Notes under the pieces: model-generated
Told to the model about the DNA's origin: nothing
Seen by the model: only the letters and a program-made list of their open reading frames with translations
Databases searched by the model: none
Assembly: GCA_019510435.1 (NCBI GenBank)
Contig: JAEKKJ010000009.1
Location: 186,001-250,000 of the forward strand
Source: Caulobacterales bacterium
GTDB taxonomy: Bacteria > Pseudomonadota > Alphaproteobacteria > Caulobacterales > Caulobacteraceae
Direction of reading: 5' to 3'
DNA length: 64,000 bases
Made by a program: the position numbers and the translations under genes
Shown: piece after piece, positions 40,910-50,245 of the stretch
Numbering within the stretch: position 1 is the stretch's first letter
Layout of the letters: each line of letters starts with the position of its first letter

Positions 40910-41647
40910 TTACCCCAAATTCCGCCGGAACAGGGCGAACAGCCGCTCCCAGTGCCGCTCGGCGGCGGGCTTGTCGTAGACCGCGCGCTGCGGGAAGGCG
41001 AAGCCGTGGTGGACGCCGGGATAGATCTCCACCTCGGCGTTGACGCCGCTGCCCTTCACGCAGGCGTCCAGCGCCTGGACCATCTCCAGGGGCGCATAGG
41101 TGTCGTGCTCGGCGCAGGCGAAGTAGAGCTCGGCCTTGGTCTTCTGCGCCGCCAGGTGCGGGCTGTCGGGCCGGTCGGTCACCAGCTGCACGCCATAGAG
41201 CGAGGCGGCGCAGGCGATCCGCTCGGGATGCCTTGCCGCCGCGTTGATGGCGTATCGCCCGCTCATGCAATAGCCGATGGCCGCCGCCGGGCCCGGGCTC
41301 GCGGCCGGGTCCCGGTCCGCGTAGTCCAGGAGGGCGTCGGTGTCGTCCATCACCATCGGGATGTCGATCGAGCCCATCAGGTCGAACATCCGCGCCCGGG
41401 CCTCGGCCTCCGGCAGCGGCGGCAGGTCGGCCAGCTCCAGCACCCCGCGCCGGTAGTAGAGGTTCGGCAGCATCACATAATAGCCGGCCGTGGCGATCCG
41501 CCGGGCCATGTCGCGCAGCTCCTCGCGGATCGCCGGGGCGTCCATGAAGAACAGCACGATGGGATGCGGCCCCTCGCGCTCGGGGTGGGCAATGAAGGTG
41601 GTGGCGGCGCCGTCCCGGGTGGGAACGTCGATCGTCTGTTCGATCAT
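40910..41647 (-). CDS. Dienelactone hydrolase family protein
   Basis: A 245-residue alpha/beta hydrolase. The nucleophile elbow is GYCMSGRYA with Cys, as in true dienelactone hydrolase; the acid is in CAEHDTYAP and the catalytic His in YPGVHHGFAFP. It probably hydrolyses a dienelactone or similar in aromatic-ring degradation. A gap of 8 bp separates it from the SDR gene on the same strand, upstream in transcription, so the two form an operon. Confidence 0.85.
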   Translation of the reverse strand: MIEQTIDVPTRDGAATTFIAHPEREGPHPIVLFFMDAPAIREELRDMARRIATAGYYVMLPNLYYRRGVLELADLPPLPEAEARARMFDLMGSIDIPMVMDDTDALLDYADRDPAASPGPAAAIGYCMSGRYAINAAARHPERIACAASLYGVQLVTDRPDSPHLAAQKTKAELYFACAEHDTYAPLEMVQALDACVKGSGVNAEVEIYPGVHHGFAFPQRAVYDKPAAERHWERLFALFRRNLG

Positions 41648-41654
41648 GGCTGGA

Positions 41655-42467
41655 TCACACCAGTTCGGTGGGGGCGATTCCCAAGTCTTTCAGGAAAGGC
41701 TCGGCGTAGTCGATACGTCCCGTCATGATCTTCGGGTCGCCCTTGGCGAGCTGGTAGACCGCCTCGGCGATGAACTTGATCGGCTGCACCCGGTCCTTGG
41801 TCTGCTCGTTGATCAGCCCGTGCACCGCCACGCCGGGGGTGTCGACCAGGCCCGGCGAGACCACATTGACCGCGATGTTGTCGTCATAGACTTCAGAGGC
41901 GAGCCCCGTCGTCAGCCGCTCCAGCGCCGCCTTGCACATGCCGTAGACCGTGCCGCCGCCGCGCCGCGTATAGGGCGGCTTCGGGTGCAGGCCCGCGCCG
42001 GACGAGATGTTGACGATCCAGCCCTGCCTTCGCTCGCGCATGGATGGCAGGACCAGCTGGCTGAGGTGCATCGGCGCCCAGACCTGGACCTCCATCATCA
42101 GGTCGAAGCGCTTCTTGGGGAAGGTCTCCACCGGGATGAAGAAGGTCACCGCCGCGTCGTTGACCAGGATGTCGATTGGCCCGTACGCCGCCTCCGCCTC
42201 CCGCACGAGCCGTTCGCGCTCGGCCTCGCTGGAGAGGTCGGCCTTGATCGCCGTGGCGGTTCCGCCCGCGGCGCGGATGCGGTCCACCGTGGCGTGCAGA
42301 GTCCCGGGCAGCTTGCTCTCGCCCTCATCCGCCGTGCGGGCCGAGACCACCACCCTGGCGCCCTCCATGGCCAGGCGCACGGCGATCGCCTCGCCGATGC
42401 CGCGGCTCGCGCCGGTGACCAGGGCCGTCTTGCCCTTCAGGGTCCCTTTCGGATTCACGCCCGCCAT
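41655..42467 (-). CDS. Short-chain dehydrogenase/reductase (SDR)
   Basis: A 270-residue classical SDR. It has the nucleotide motif TGASRGIGEAIA, an NDAAVT variant of the NNAG motif, the catalytic Ser in NISSGAG, and a Y-x3-K in VYGMCKA. It probably uses NAD(P)H on an alcohol or ketone. The start at 42467 has GGGAGG 10 nt upstream; an upstream extension is rejected. Divided from the small pentad protein by 72 bp on the same strand. Confidence 0.87.
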   Translation of the reverse strand: MAGVNPKGTLKGKTALVTGASRGIGEAIAVRLAMEGARVVVSARTADEGESKLPGTLHATVDRIRAAGGTATAIKADLSSEAERERLVREAEAAYGPIDILVNDAAVTFFIPVETFPKKRFDLMMEVQVWAPMHLSQLVLPSMRERRQGWIVNISSGAGLHPKPPYTRRGGGTVYGMCKAALERLTTGLASEVYDDNIAVNVVSPGLVDTPGVAVHGLINEQTKDRVQPIKFIAEAVYQLAKGDPKIMTGRIDYAEPFLKDLGIAPTELV

Positions 42468-42539
42468 CTGAAGCCGCCTCCCATACCGCTCTTTCTGGTT
42501 TTGCCGCACGGTCGCGCGGGCGGGGGGCGGAGGCAAGCG

Positions 42540-42752
42540 CTAAGCGCGGGGTTCGCCCTCCCGCAGGCGGCGAACCACCAGCTCGTCCACCTCCAGCCGG
42601 CCGACGCGCAGGCGGCCGATGGCGATGCGGCCCACGGCCAGGCGGCCGATGCTGATGGCCCCCACCGCCACCGCGCCCAGGGCTACGGCCCCCAGGCCCA
42701 GCGCCGCCAGCGCCCGCAGGGGCGAGCGCACCCCGACGATCTCCTGGCTCAT
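42540..42752 (-). CDS. Small pentad-repeat protein
   Basis: A 70-residue protein. From about residue 17 it is a near-perfect five-residue repeat: [35 protein letters not shown], then EVDEL and VVRRL. The pattern (A/S)-(hydrophobic)-G-x-(hydrophobic) resembles the periodicity of pentapeptide-repeat or other beta-solenoid proteins, but with small, apolar residues, so a membrane-associated or beta-helical fold is possible. GGAGGAG precedes the ATG at 42752. It overlaps the upstream glycosyltransferase-like gene by 4 nt (ATGA), so it is co-translated. Confidence 0.7.
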   Translation of the reverse strand: MSQEIVGVRSPLRALAALGLGAVALGAVAVGAISIGRLAVGRIAIGRLRVGRLEVDELVVRRLREGEPRA

Positions 42753-43714
42753 CGCGATCTCTCCTCCAGCGCCGCCCGCACCGCCTCCACCACGCTGCGC
42801 CAGTCGCCGGGCGCGGGCTGGCGGAAGAGGCGCATGGACGGATACCACGGGCTGTCGGCCCGCTCGCGCATCCAGCGCCAGTCGGGCACGAAGGGCAGCA
42901 TCAGGAAGGTGGGTTTGCCCATGGCGCCGGCCAGGTGCGCCACCGCCGTGTCGACCGTCACCACCACGTCCAGGCCGTCGACGATCGCGGCCGTGTCCTC
43001 AAGGTCCTTGGCCCCGGTGGCGGCCAGGGTCAGGTCGCGCACGCCCGGCCAGGCCAGCATCTCGGCGGCGAGGCTGGCCGGCAGCGAGCGGGCGGCGTCG
43101 TTGACGTGGCCGGGGTTGCCCTGGGCCACCAGCCCCACCCCCTGACCGCCGGAACCGGCCCGCAGATAGGGCGCGCCGGGCTGGGCCTTGGTCAGGAACG
43201 GCAGCGAGGGGCCCAGCGCCCAGGCGTCGCAGGTCGGCAGCGCCACCCGCCCCTGGGCCGGCAGGATGCGCACGCCTGGCCCCAGCCGCGCGAACAGCCG
43301 CGCCAGCAAGGGATGGCAGAGGATGCTGGTCTCCACCCCACGCGCCCGGAACCAGTGGGCGTAGCGGGCGAACATGATCTGATCGCCCAGGCCCTGTTCC
43401 TGCAGGATCAGGATCGACTTGATCGGCCGCCCGTCCCACTCGGGAAAGCCCAGCGCCGGCTTGCCTGCCTCGCGCCCGCCCATGTGCACGGGCCGGGTCT
43501 CGAAGAGCCGCCAGCCCTCCTCCATCTCGCCCTCGCGCAGCAGCATCAGGCCCAGGCGCCAGGCCAGGTCGCCAGCCTGGGGGAACTTCGCCATGCCCGC
43601 CCGCAGCACGGCGATAGCGTCGTCGTAACGGCCCCGGCTTTCCAGGTCGAAGCCGAGATTGATCACGGCGGCCACCGTCGGCGGCAGGGTGGCGGGGCGG
43701 TCTTTGGCGTTCAT
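42749..43714 (-). CDS. TPR-containing glycosyltransferase-like protein (copy 1)
   Basis: A 321-residue protein. The N-terminus carries a TPR pair ([39 protein letters not shown]). The C-terminal GT-B-like half has [40 protein letters not shown] and [20 protein letters not shown], as in GT9/GT41-related bacterial TPR glycosyltransferases. Substrate unknown; flagellin glycosylation by TPR-GT enzymes such as FlmG is known in Caulobacter, so a cell-surface or flagellar role is possible. It is a tandem paralogue of the next gene. Confidence 0.8.
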   Translation of the reverse strand: MNAKDRPATLPPTVAAVINLGFDLESRGRYDDAIAVLRAGMAKFPQAGDLAWRLGLMLLREGEMEEGWRLFETRPVHMGGREAGKPALGFPEWDGRPIKSILILQEQGLGDQIMFARYAHWFRARGVETSILCHPLLARLFARLGPGVRILPAQGRVALPTCDAWALGPSLPFLTKAQPGAPYLRAGSGGQGVGLVAQGNPGHVNDAARSLPASLAAEMLAWPGVRDLTLAATGAKDLEDTAAIVDGLDVVVTVDTAVAHLAGAMGKPTFLMLPFVPDWRWMRERADSPWYPSMRLFRQPAPGDWRSVVEAVRAALEERSR

Positions 43715-43735
43715 CGGGGGTTCCGTCGCATGGGG

Positions 43736-44788
43736 TCAGGCCGCCAGCGCCGCGCGGAGCTCGGCCACGACGCTGGCCCAGTCGCCGGGCTTCGGCTGGC
43801 GGATCAGGCGCATCGAGGGGTACCAGGGGCTGTCCGTCCGCTCGCGCATCCAGCGCCAGTCCGGGGTGAACGGCAGCAGCAGCAGGGTGGGCTTGCCCAT
43901 CGCCCCGGCCAGGTGCGCCACGGCGGTGTCGACGCTGACCACGCGCGCCAGGCCGGCGATGATCCGGCGGGTGTCCTCCAGGTCCGCGGCGCCAGTGTCT
44001 TCGGGCGCGAGGCTGACCACGCCCGGCAGCGCCCGGATCTCGGCGGCGACCTCCGGCGGCAGCGAGCGGTTGCGGTCGTTGACGTGGGTGGGATTGCCAG
44101 CGCCGACGAAGCCCGTGCCGACGCCCTCCGGCGCACTGGGCAGGAAGGGAGCCGGCGGGATCGTGCCCAGCGTCGTGCCGATCCGCCACGGCAGCGAGCC
44201 GGAGAGCACCCAGGCGTCGTGCCGCGGGATCTCCAGCCGCCCCTCCGCCGGCAGCACCCGCACGCCCAGCGTGGCAAAGAGGCGGGTGAGCGGGGGCCGG
44301 CAGACCCAGGTCACCTCGATCCCGCGGGCCTTCAGCGCCGGCGCGTAGCGGGCGAACATGATCTGGTCGCCCAGGCCCTGCTCCGGCAGGACCAGCAGCG
44401 AGCCCACGGCCTCGCCCCGCCAGGCCGGAAAGCTCAGCTGCGGCAGGGCCTGGCCCGCGCCGACCCGGTGCTCGTAGAGCGGCCAGCCGGCCGCGAAGTC
44501 GCCGTCGCGCAGCAGGACGAACCCCAGCCGCCGCTCGAAGGCCGGGTCGCCGGGCTGGACCTGCAGCCTGCGGCGGTAGAGGGCTTCCGCCTCGGCGAAC
44601 TTGCCCTGGTCCTCCAGCACGAGGCCCAGGTTCAGGGCCACCGCGGCGGGCGCGTCGTTGCGCTCCAGGGCCATGTAAAGCCGTTCGGCCTCCGCGAAGC
44701 GGCCCTCCCGGGCGGCGGCGGCGGCGAGATCGAAGACCTGGGCGAAGGTCAGTTGCTGGGGCGCGGGATCGGGCACGGGCCGATGCAT
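43736..44788 (-). CDS. TPR-containing glycosyltransferase-like protein (copy 2)
   Basis: A 350-residue paralogue of the adjacent gene, 21 bp upstream in the same operon. It has an extra TPR at the N-terminus ([40 protein letters not shown]) and the same core: [40 protein letters not shown] and [20 protein letters not shown]. The duplicated pair has kept the probable nucleotide-sugar site intact. The ATG at 44788 is selected because it starts the TPR region. Confidence 0.8.
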   Translation of the reverse strand: MHRPVPDPAPQQLTFAQVFDLAAAAAREGRFAEAERLYMALERNDAPAAVALNLGLVLEDQGKFAEAEALYRRRLQVQPGDPAFERRLGFVLLRDGDFAAGWPLYEHRVGAGQALPQLSFPAWRGEAVGSLLVLPEQGLGDQIMFARYAPALKARGIEVTWVCRPPLTRLFATLGVRVLPAEGRLEIPRHDAWVLSGSLPWRIGTTLGTIPPAPFLPSAPEGVGTGFVGAGNPTHVNDRNRSLPPEVAAEIRALPGVVSLAPEDTGAADLEDTRRIIAGLARVVSVDTAVAHLAGAMGKPTLLLLPFTPDWRWMRERTDSPWYPSMRLIRQPKPGDWASVVAELRAALAA

Positions 44789-44822
44789 GGCCCGCCCCGC
44801 GGTGGATGACAAGCCGCGCCGG

Positions 44823-45155
44823 TCAGCCCTCGCCGCGCCGCCGTTTGCCGCGGGCCACCTCCGTCGCCAGGGCCTCCAGCTTCGGCGCCCAGAAGATGCG
44901 GAAGCGGTCCAGCCAGGCGTCGGCCTCCTGCATCGGTCCGGCCTGGACGGCATAGATCCGCCGCGGGCCGTCGATGCGCACGCTGGCGAACCCGGCCTCG
45001 CGCAGCACCTTCAGATGCTGCGACACCGCCGACTGGGTGATGCCGAACTCGGCCTGCACGACGGCGCTGATCTCCCCCGCCGCCTGCTCGCCCTCGGCCA
45101 GCAGCTCCAGCAGCCGCCGGCGCACGGGATCGCCCAGGACGTCGAAGGCGTGCAT
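44823..45155 (-). CDS. ArsR-family winged-helix regulator
   Basis: A 110-residue protein, usual for ArsR/SmtB. HTH region is [20 protein letters not shown], followed by the wing [12 protein letters not shown]. It has no obvious Cys-based metal site, in keeping with the ArsR members linked to SRPBCC (AHSA1) genes. It is cotranscribed with the upstream SRPBCC gene and overlaps it by one base (TGATG). Confidence 0.85.
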   Translation of the reverse strand: MHAFDVLGDPVRRRLLELLAEGEQAAGEISAVVQAEFGITQSAVSQHLKVLREAGFASVRIDGPRRIYAVQAGPMQEADAWLDRFRIFWAPKLEALATEVARGKRRRGEG

Positions 45156-45781
45156 CAGTCGGGCGCGTAGAAGGCGGCGGTGCGCTGGGCGGCGGCGCGG
45201 GCGGCTTCGGGATCGGCGCCGGCCGCGATGTCCGCCTCACCCCAGGCCGCCGCGCTGGCGCGCATGAAGGCCTTGCCCTCGGCGGACGTCGACCAGGCGG
45301 CCGCCTCCGCCGGATCGACCGGCGCGCCACCGCTGGCCAGGTGCATCCCCAGCGCCATCAGGCTCAGCTCCCAGCCGACGCCGACCGCGCCCGGGCCGTA
45401 CTGAACCCAGTGGTCGTTCTCCGGAGCCAGGTGCTCCAGCACCAGGCGGGTCCCCCCGCCCGCCGGCTCCAGCCGCACGGCCACCCAGCTCATGCCGCCG
45501 CCGAACTCCCAGGTCAGGTCCAGCGCTGCGGGTGGGTCGCAGCGGGTGATGGTCCCGCCTGCATTGCCCTTCAGCTGGTAGCGGCCGCCCAGCTTCAGCT
45601 CGCCCTCCACGGGCAGGAACCAGCGCGGAATGCGCTCGGGGTTGGTGAGCGCGTCCCAGAGGTCGGCGGCATCGGTGTCGTAGACGCGCGTGGCCTCGAC
45701 CACCTTGACCGTCTGGCCTTCGTGCTGCCGGGACTCGACCCGGCGGACTTCCGCGCCCAGGCGCGCGCCTGCATCGAACAT
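45155..45781 (-). CDS. SRPBCC (AHSA1-like) domain protein
   Basis: A 208-residue protein. START/SRPBCC features are TRVYDTDAADLWDALTNPER and IPRWFLPVEGELKLGGRYQL, then AVRLEPAGGGTRLVLEHLAP. The fold holds a hydrophobic ligand cavity; the ligand is unknown. It is first in the pair with ArsR, reversing the common order. The upstream gap to the cckA end (58 bp) holds A/T-rich TTATATAAG, possible -10 and operator DNA. Confidence 0.8.
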   Translation of the reverse strand: MFDAGARLGAEVRRVESRQHEGQTVKVVEATRVYDTDAADLWDALTNPERIPRWFLPVEGELKLGGRYQLKGNAGGTITRCDPPAALDLTWEFGGGMSWVAVRLEPAGGGTRLVLEHLAPENDHWVQYGPGAVGVGWELSLMALGMHLASGGAPVDPAEAAAWSTSAEGKAFMRASAAAWGEADIAAGADPEAARAAAQRTAAFYAPD

Positions 45782-45839
45782 GGTTTGGCCTCCGTTTCGA
45801 GGCTAACTACAGTCCGGCCTTATATAAGTCTAGTCTAAA

Positions 45840-47957
45840 TCAAGCGGCCTTCTGCAGCTCCTGCTTCACCCGCTCGGCCAGGGTCTTGATGTCGATGGGC
45901 TTGGGCAGGAACGACACGTTCCGCTCGCCTTCCAGCAGGTCGGAGAACTCGCTCTCGGCGTAGCCCGAGATGAACATCACCGGGGCGCTCCCCAGGTACT
46001 GCCGCGCCTGCTTCAGGAGGTCGGGGCCCTGCATGCCCGGCATCACCACGTCGGAGATCATCAGGTCGATCTCGCCGGCATGGCCTTCGGCGTATTCCAG
46101 GGCCTCCTCGCCGCTGGCGGCCTCGATCACCTCGTAGCCGCGGGCGCGCAGCAACTTGGCCGCCACGCCGCGCACGGCGTCCTCGTCCTCCACGAACAGG
46201 ATGCGACCGGCGCCGGAGAGGTCGCGGGCGGCGGGGCGCTTGGGTTGGGCCGCCGGGGTCGCGGGGGCCGCCGCCGTCTCGGCCGGCGCCACGTGCACCG
46301 GGAGGAAGATGCGGAACGCCGCGCCCTCGCCCGGCTTGGAGGTCACCGCGATCCAGCCGTCCGACTGCTTGACGATGCCGTAGACGGTCGCCAGGCCCAG
46401 GCCCGTCCCCTCGCCCACCGGCTTGGTGGTGAAGAACGGGTCGAAGATCTTGTCCATCACGTCGGGCGAGATGCCAGGCCCGTCGTCACTGACCTCGACC
46501 ATGGCTTGGTCGCCCTGGGCGCTGGGATAGCCCAGGTTGCGGGCCTCTTCCTGGGTGACGCGGGCGGTGCGGATGCGGATCGCGCTGCCGCCATGGCTGC
46601 GGATCGCGTCGCGGGCGTTGACCACCAGGTTCATCACCGCGGTGTCCAGCTGGCCGCGGTCGGCGCGCACCTGCGGCAGGTTGCGGCCATAGTCGGTGAC
46701 CAGCTTGACGTCCTCGGACAACAGGCGGCGCAGCAGCACCTCCGACTCCGAGATCATCTCGCCGAGGTCCAGGATCTCGCGCTGGACCGTCTGCTTGCGC
46801 GAGAACGCCAGCAGCTTGCGCACTAGGTCGGCGGCCCGCATCGAGGTCTGCTTGATCTCGTTCAGACCCTCGTAGCTGGGGTCGCCCACCGGGTGGCGGG
46901 TGGCCAGCACGTCCAGCTGCATCAGGATTGCGGTGAGCAGGTTGTTGAAGTCGTGGGCCACGCCGCCGGCCAGCTGGCCGATGGCCTGCATCTTCTGGCT
47001 CTGCGCCAGCTGCAGCTCCACCTGCTTCTGCTCGGAGACGTCCACCAGATAGACGACCCAGCGGCCGCCGGTCTGCGAGAGGTAGAGGTGGGCGATGCGG
47101 CTGGGATCGTGCGCCAGGCGCACCTCCAGCGGGGCATGGCCCGCGCCGCCCCCGGCCACGCGCAGGGCGGCGTCCATGCGGCTGGCGGGCTCGATCAGGT
47201 CGCCGAACGCCGTGCCCGGCTGGCCGCCGTGCGCCACCGCCGCCAGGGCCGGGTTGGCCTCGACGATCTTGGCCTCGAAGGGGTCCTGGCCGTCCAGCAG
47301 GGCCGCGCCGAAGGGCGAGGCGGCGGCGAAGGCGTCCAGCACCTTGGGCGGCGGGGCCTTGGCGCCCGCCACGGCGTTCAGCACCTCCAGCGCCGACGAC
47401 GGCAGCGCCAGGGCGCCGGCGCCGCGGCCGGTCAGTCGCACCAGGAACCGGCGCGGGCCGATCGGCGAGACCAGGGCGTCGCGGTCCTGCCCGCCGGCCC
47501 GCAGGCTGGCGCGGCCCAGCTCGCCGCGGCGTGCGGCCGCCAGGGCGGCGAACAGCCCGGAGGCGGCCGTTCCGGTCTTGGGCAGGCGCGGCGCGCGCCC
47601 GACGATCTCGCGCCAGGCGGGATTGACGCTCAGCAGCCGGCCGTCGGGGGCCACCACCGCCGCCGGCTCGTCCAGGGCCGAGAGGAAGGTGTCGGCCCCC
47701 GCCTCGCCCTCGGCCGCCGACTCGGGGGCGCCGCGCAGGACCAGCAAGCCCAGGCAGGCCACGCCGGCGAGCCCGATCAGCAGCAGGAAACTGGCCAGGC
47801 TCTCGGCCGGCGCGTTCAGCATCGGCGCGGCGGCGAAGGCCACGGCGAGCAGGAAGAACAGCACCGCCAGCGCGATCAGCGGATCGGTCTTGCGGGTCCT
47901 GGCGTGCGGCTCGGCCATGGGGGGCGTCATCGCCTCCGGCGAATCGATTGTCTGCAT
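45840..47957 (-). CDS. cckA: Cell-cycle hybrid histidine kinase CckA
   Basis: A 705-residue protein. Two membrane segments (about 27-46, 55-75), then PAS-like sensor regions, an H-box [11 protein letters not shown] with H335, HATPase motifs ([28 protein letters not shown]), and a receiver domain with D636 in [10 protein letters not shown]335 and D636 are both displaced 13 residues from Caulobacter H322 and D623. It lies 20 bp downstream of flhB, as in Caulobacter. CckA feeds phosphate via ChpT to CtrA and CpdR and responds to c-di-GMP. The first ATG lacks a clear ribosome site; ATGs at 47930 and 47918 are alternatives. Confidence 0.92.
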   Translation of the reverse strand: MQTIDSPEAMTPPMAEPHARTRKTDPLIALAVLFFLLAVAFAAAPMLNAPAESLASFLLLIGLAGVACLGLLVLRGAPESAAEGEAGADTFLSALDEPAAVVAPDGRLLSVNPAWREIVGRAPRLPKTGTAASGLFAALAAARRGELGRASLRAGGQDRDALVSPIGPRRFLVRLTGRGAGALALPSSALEVLNAVAGAKAPPPKVLDAFAAASPFGAALLDGQDPFEAKIVEANPALAAVAHGGQPGTAFGDLIEPASRMDAALRVAGGGAGHAPLEVRLAHDPSRIAHLYLSQTGGRWVVYLVDVSEQKQVELQLAQSQKMQAIGQLAGGVAHDFNNLLTAILMQLDVLATRHPVGDPSYEGLNEIKQTSMRAADLVRKLLAFSRKQTVQREILDLGEMISESEVLLRRLLSEDVKLVTDYGRNLPQVRADRGQLDTAVMNLVVNARDAIRSHGGSAIRIRTARVTQEEARNLGYPSAQGDQAMVEVSDDGPGISPDVMDKIFDPFFTTKPVGEGTGLGLATVYGIVKQSDGWIAVTSKPGEGAAFRIFLPVHVAPAETAAAPATPAAQPKRPAARDLSGAGRILFVEDEDAVRGVAAKLLRARGYEVIEAASGEEALEYAEGHAGEIDLMISDVVMPGMQGPDLLKQARQYLGSAPVMFISGYAESEFSDLLEGERNVSFLPKPIDIKTLAERVKQELQKAA

Positions 47958-47977
47958 TGTGTCACACGCGCCAGGAA

Positions 47978-49057
47978 CTACAGATTCCGGGCCCGCCGAC
48001 GTGCGGCGCCCAGGATGAAGCCGATGACCTTGGCGACCGCCTCATAGTGCGCCGCCGGAATCATCTCGTCGATCTCGACCGAGGCGTAGAGCGCGCGGGC
48101 CAGCGGCGCGTCCTCCACCACCGGCACCCCGGCCTCCTCCGCCACGGCGCGGATCTTCAGCGCCAGGCTGTCCATGCCCTTGGCCACGCACAGCGGCGCC
48201 GGCGTCTCCATGGAGTCGTACTTCAGCGCCACCGCGTAGTGGGTCGGGTTCATCACCACCACGGTGGCCTGCGGCACCGCCTGCATCATCCGCCGCCGGG
48301 CCCGCTCATTGCGGATCTGCTTCTGGCGGGCCTTCACGTGCGGGTCGCCGTCGGTGTTCTTGAAGTCTTCCTTGATCTCCTGGTGGCTCATGCGCATGCG
48401 CGCCATGAACCGCTGGCGCTGCCACAGCCAATCCACCGCGGCGATCGAGAGCGTCAGGGCCGCCACCGCGAACACCAGCCGCTTCAGCACGTCCAGGCAG
48501 AACGGCAGCATGGCGATCGGATCCAGCTCCGACAGCATCAGCATCTGCGGGACGAAGGGCTTCAGCGTGCTCCAGGCGATGGCCCCGGTGATGAACACCT
48601 TCACCAGCGACTTCAGGAACATCACCACCCCGTCGGGGCCGAACAGGCGCTCCAGCCCCTTCTGCAGCGACAGCTTGGAGAAGTCGGGCTTCAGCTTGCC
48701 GGGCGTCAGGCGCAGGCCAGTCTGCAGCACGCTGGCCGCCGCGCCCGAGAGGCCCGTGGTCAGCAGCACCACCAGCACCGCCGGCGCCGCCGCCATCAGG
48801 GCGTAGCGGAACACCGCGACCCCGCCGCCGCCCTGCAGGTTGATGGAGTCCGGCCGCGCGAAGAACGGCGTCAGCTGGGAAACGAGGTTGCGCGCCATCC
48901 AGCCGCCCACGCCCAGCACCACGCCCGTGGAGGCCGCCAGGGTGGCGAACGAGCCCAGGTCCATGGTCTTGACGACATCGCCCTCGTCGCGCGCCCGCTG
49001 GAGCCGCTGGGGTGTCGCCTCTTCTGTGCGTGACTCGCGATCGGGCCCTTCGCTCAT
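47978..49057 (-). CDS. flhB: Flagellar export protein FlhB
   Basis: A 359-residue protein with four membrane helices, then a cytoplasmic domain containing the autocleavage motif NPTH in VVVMNPTHYAVAL. EEATPQRLQRARDEGDVVKT is the classic N-terminus. It controls substrate switching of the flagellar type III export gate. It overlaps fliR by 4 nt (ATGA) and is followed by cckA after 20 bp. Confidence 0.95.
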   Translation of the reverse strand: MSEGPDRESRTEEATPQRLQRARDEGDVVKTMDLGSFATLAASTGVVLGVGGWMARNLVSQLTPFFARPDSINLQGGGGVAVFRYALMAAAPAVLVVLLTTGLSGAAASVLQTGLRLTPGKLKPDFSKLSLQKGLERLFGPDGVVMFLKSLVKVFITGAIAWSTLKPFVPQMLMLSELDPIAMLPFCLDVLKRLVFAVAALTLSIAAVDWLWQRQRFMARMRMSHQEIKEDFKNTDGDPHVKARQKQIRNERARRRMMQAVPQATVVVMNPTHYAVALKYDSMETPAPLCVAKGMDSLALKIRAVAEEAGVPVVEDAPLARALYASVEIDEMIPAAHYEAVAKVIGFILGAARRRARNL

Positions 49058-49812
49058 GGCTTGGCGAAGGCTCCGAGCAGGTCACGATAGCGGTCGACCC
49101 AGACCATGCCGACCACGCCCAGGCTGAGCGCGAAGACCGACAGGCCCAGCAGGATCGCCGCCGGCGACGCCACGAAGAACACCTGGAACTGCGGCATCAC
49201 CCGCGCCACCAGGCCCGTGGCCACGTTGAAGATCAGTGAGAACGCCAGCACCGGCGCCGAGAGCTGGATGCCGAGCGCGAACGAGCGGCCCACCGTCTGG
49301 ATGGCCAGCTGGCCGGCGTCGGCCACCGGCACGCTGCGGCTGAAGGGGAACAGGTCGTACGACTGGGCGACCGCGGCGATGAACAGGTGATGCAGGTCGG
49401 TCGTGAAGATCAGCACCATGCCGAGGATGCCCAGGAAGGTGCCCAGCGTCGCGGTCGGCTGGCCCAGCATGGGGTTGGCGGTCTGGGCGAAGGACAGCGT
49501 CGTGGCCAGGGAGACCACCTCCCCGGCCGCAGCCAGGGAGTTCATGAAGAGGCGGATCACCCCGCCGATCATCAGGCCGATCAGCATCTCCTTGAGCACC
49601 GCCCCGGCCAGGCTGCCCGCGTCCGACGGCACCGGCGGGGCGCCGTGGATCAGGGGGAACATCATGAGCGACAACGACAGCGCGAACGCCAGCCGGATGC
49701 GCGGCGGGATGAAGGCCTCGCCCAGCCCGGGCAGCAGCATGACGATGGCGCCCAGCCTGGCGAACACCAGGCCGGCGGCGAACACCTGCTGGGCGGTGGC
49801 GTAGGATTCCAT
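49054..49812 (-). CDS. fliR: Flagellar export gate protein FliR
   Basis: A 252-residue protein with about six hydrophobic helices. FARLGAIVMLLPGLGEAFIP and PPRIRLAFALSLSLMMFP are characteristic of the FliR N-terminus, and MPQFQVFFVASPAAILLGL of its last part. It forms part of the export gate with FliP and FliQ. It lies 18 bp after fliQ and overlaps flhB. Confidence 0.93.
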   Translation of the reverse strand: MESYATAQQVFAAGLVFARLGAIVMLLPGLGEAFIPPRIRLAFALSLSLMMFPLIHGAPPVPSDAGSLAGAVLKEMLIGLMIGGVIRLFMNSLAAAGEVVSLATTLSFAQTANPMLGQPTATLGTFLGILGMVLIFTTDLHHLFIAAVAQSYDLFPFSRSVPVADAGQLAIQTVGRSFALGIQLSAPVLAFSLIFNVATGLVARVMPQFQVFFVASPAAILLGLSVFALSLGVVGMVWVDRYRDLLGAFAKP

Positions 49813-49830
49813 GGGGCGGGACCCGCGCCC

Positions 49831-50094
49831 CTACATTCCCGCGATGCGGGCGGCGATGTTGCGCATGAAGCCGCTCATCAGGGCGCCCATCAGCGGCAGG
49901 AAGATCAGGAGCGACACGAACACTGCCACGATCTTCGGCGCGAAGATCAGGGTCTGTTCCTGGATCTGGGTCAGGGCCTGGAGCAGGCCGATGCCGACCC
50001 CCACCACCAGGCCGACGATCAGCGCCGGCGCGCAGAGCTGGATGGTCAGCCAGATGGCGTCACGCCCGACGTCCAGAACCTCGGCGCCGTTCAT
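49831..50094 (-). CDS. fliQ: Flagellar export gate protein FliQ
   Basis: An 87-residue protein with two hydrophobic helices. APALIVGLVVGVGIGLLQAL and TQIQEQTLIFAPKIVAVFVS are FliQ hallmarks. It is first in the fliQ-fliR-flhB-cckA operon; the promoter must lie between 50095 and the terminator at 50189-50223, where two GTTAAC palindromes are found. Confidence 0.95.
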   Translation of the reverse strand: MNGAEVLDVGRDAIWLTIQLCAPALIVGLVVGVGIGLLQALTQIQEQTLIFAPKIVAVFVSLLIFLPLMGALMSGFMRNIAARIAGM

Positions 50095-50161
50095 CGAAAA
50101 CCTCGTACAAAAGGGTGCACCGCCGGCGCGCGCGTCGGCCCCTCATCCTTCGTCCGTCATG

Positions 50162-50187
50162 GTTAACGGAAGGCTAGCGGCGTTAAC
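50162..50187 (-). promoter_or_regulatory. Twin CtrA half-sites upstream of fliQ
   Basis: GTTAAC occurs at 50162-50167 and 50182-50187, exactly 20 bp apart, 68-93 bp before the fliQ ATG. CtrA binds TTAA-N7-TTAA, and these have the same core but not the 7-bp spacing. They may be CtrA half-sites on one helix face. The sole other pattern nearby is the terminator. Confidence 0.4.
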
Positions 50188-50188
50188 G

Positions 50189-50223
50189 AAAAGCCCCCGG
50201 CGGGCGGACCGCCGGGGGCTTTT
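50189..50223. terminator. Perfect bidirectional intrinsic terminator
   Basis: AAAAGCCCCCGGCGG (50189-50203), a 5-nt loop and CCGCCGGGGGCTTTT (50209-50223) form a perfect 15-bp stem with A-tract and T-tract on the two sides. It would end leftward transcription from the PEP-CTERM gene 22 bp after its stop and insulate the fliQ operon. Confidence 0.88.
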
Positions 50224-50245
50224 GCAGCCTCACATCTGAAGGCGA

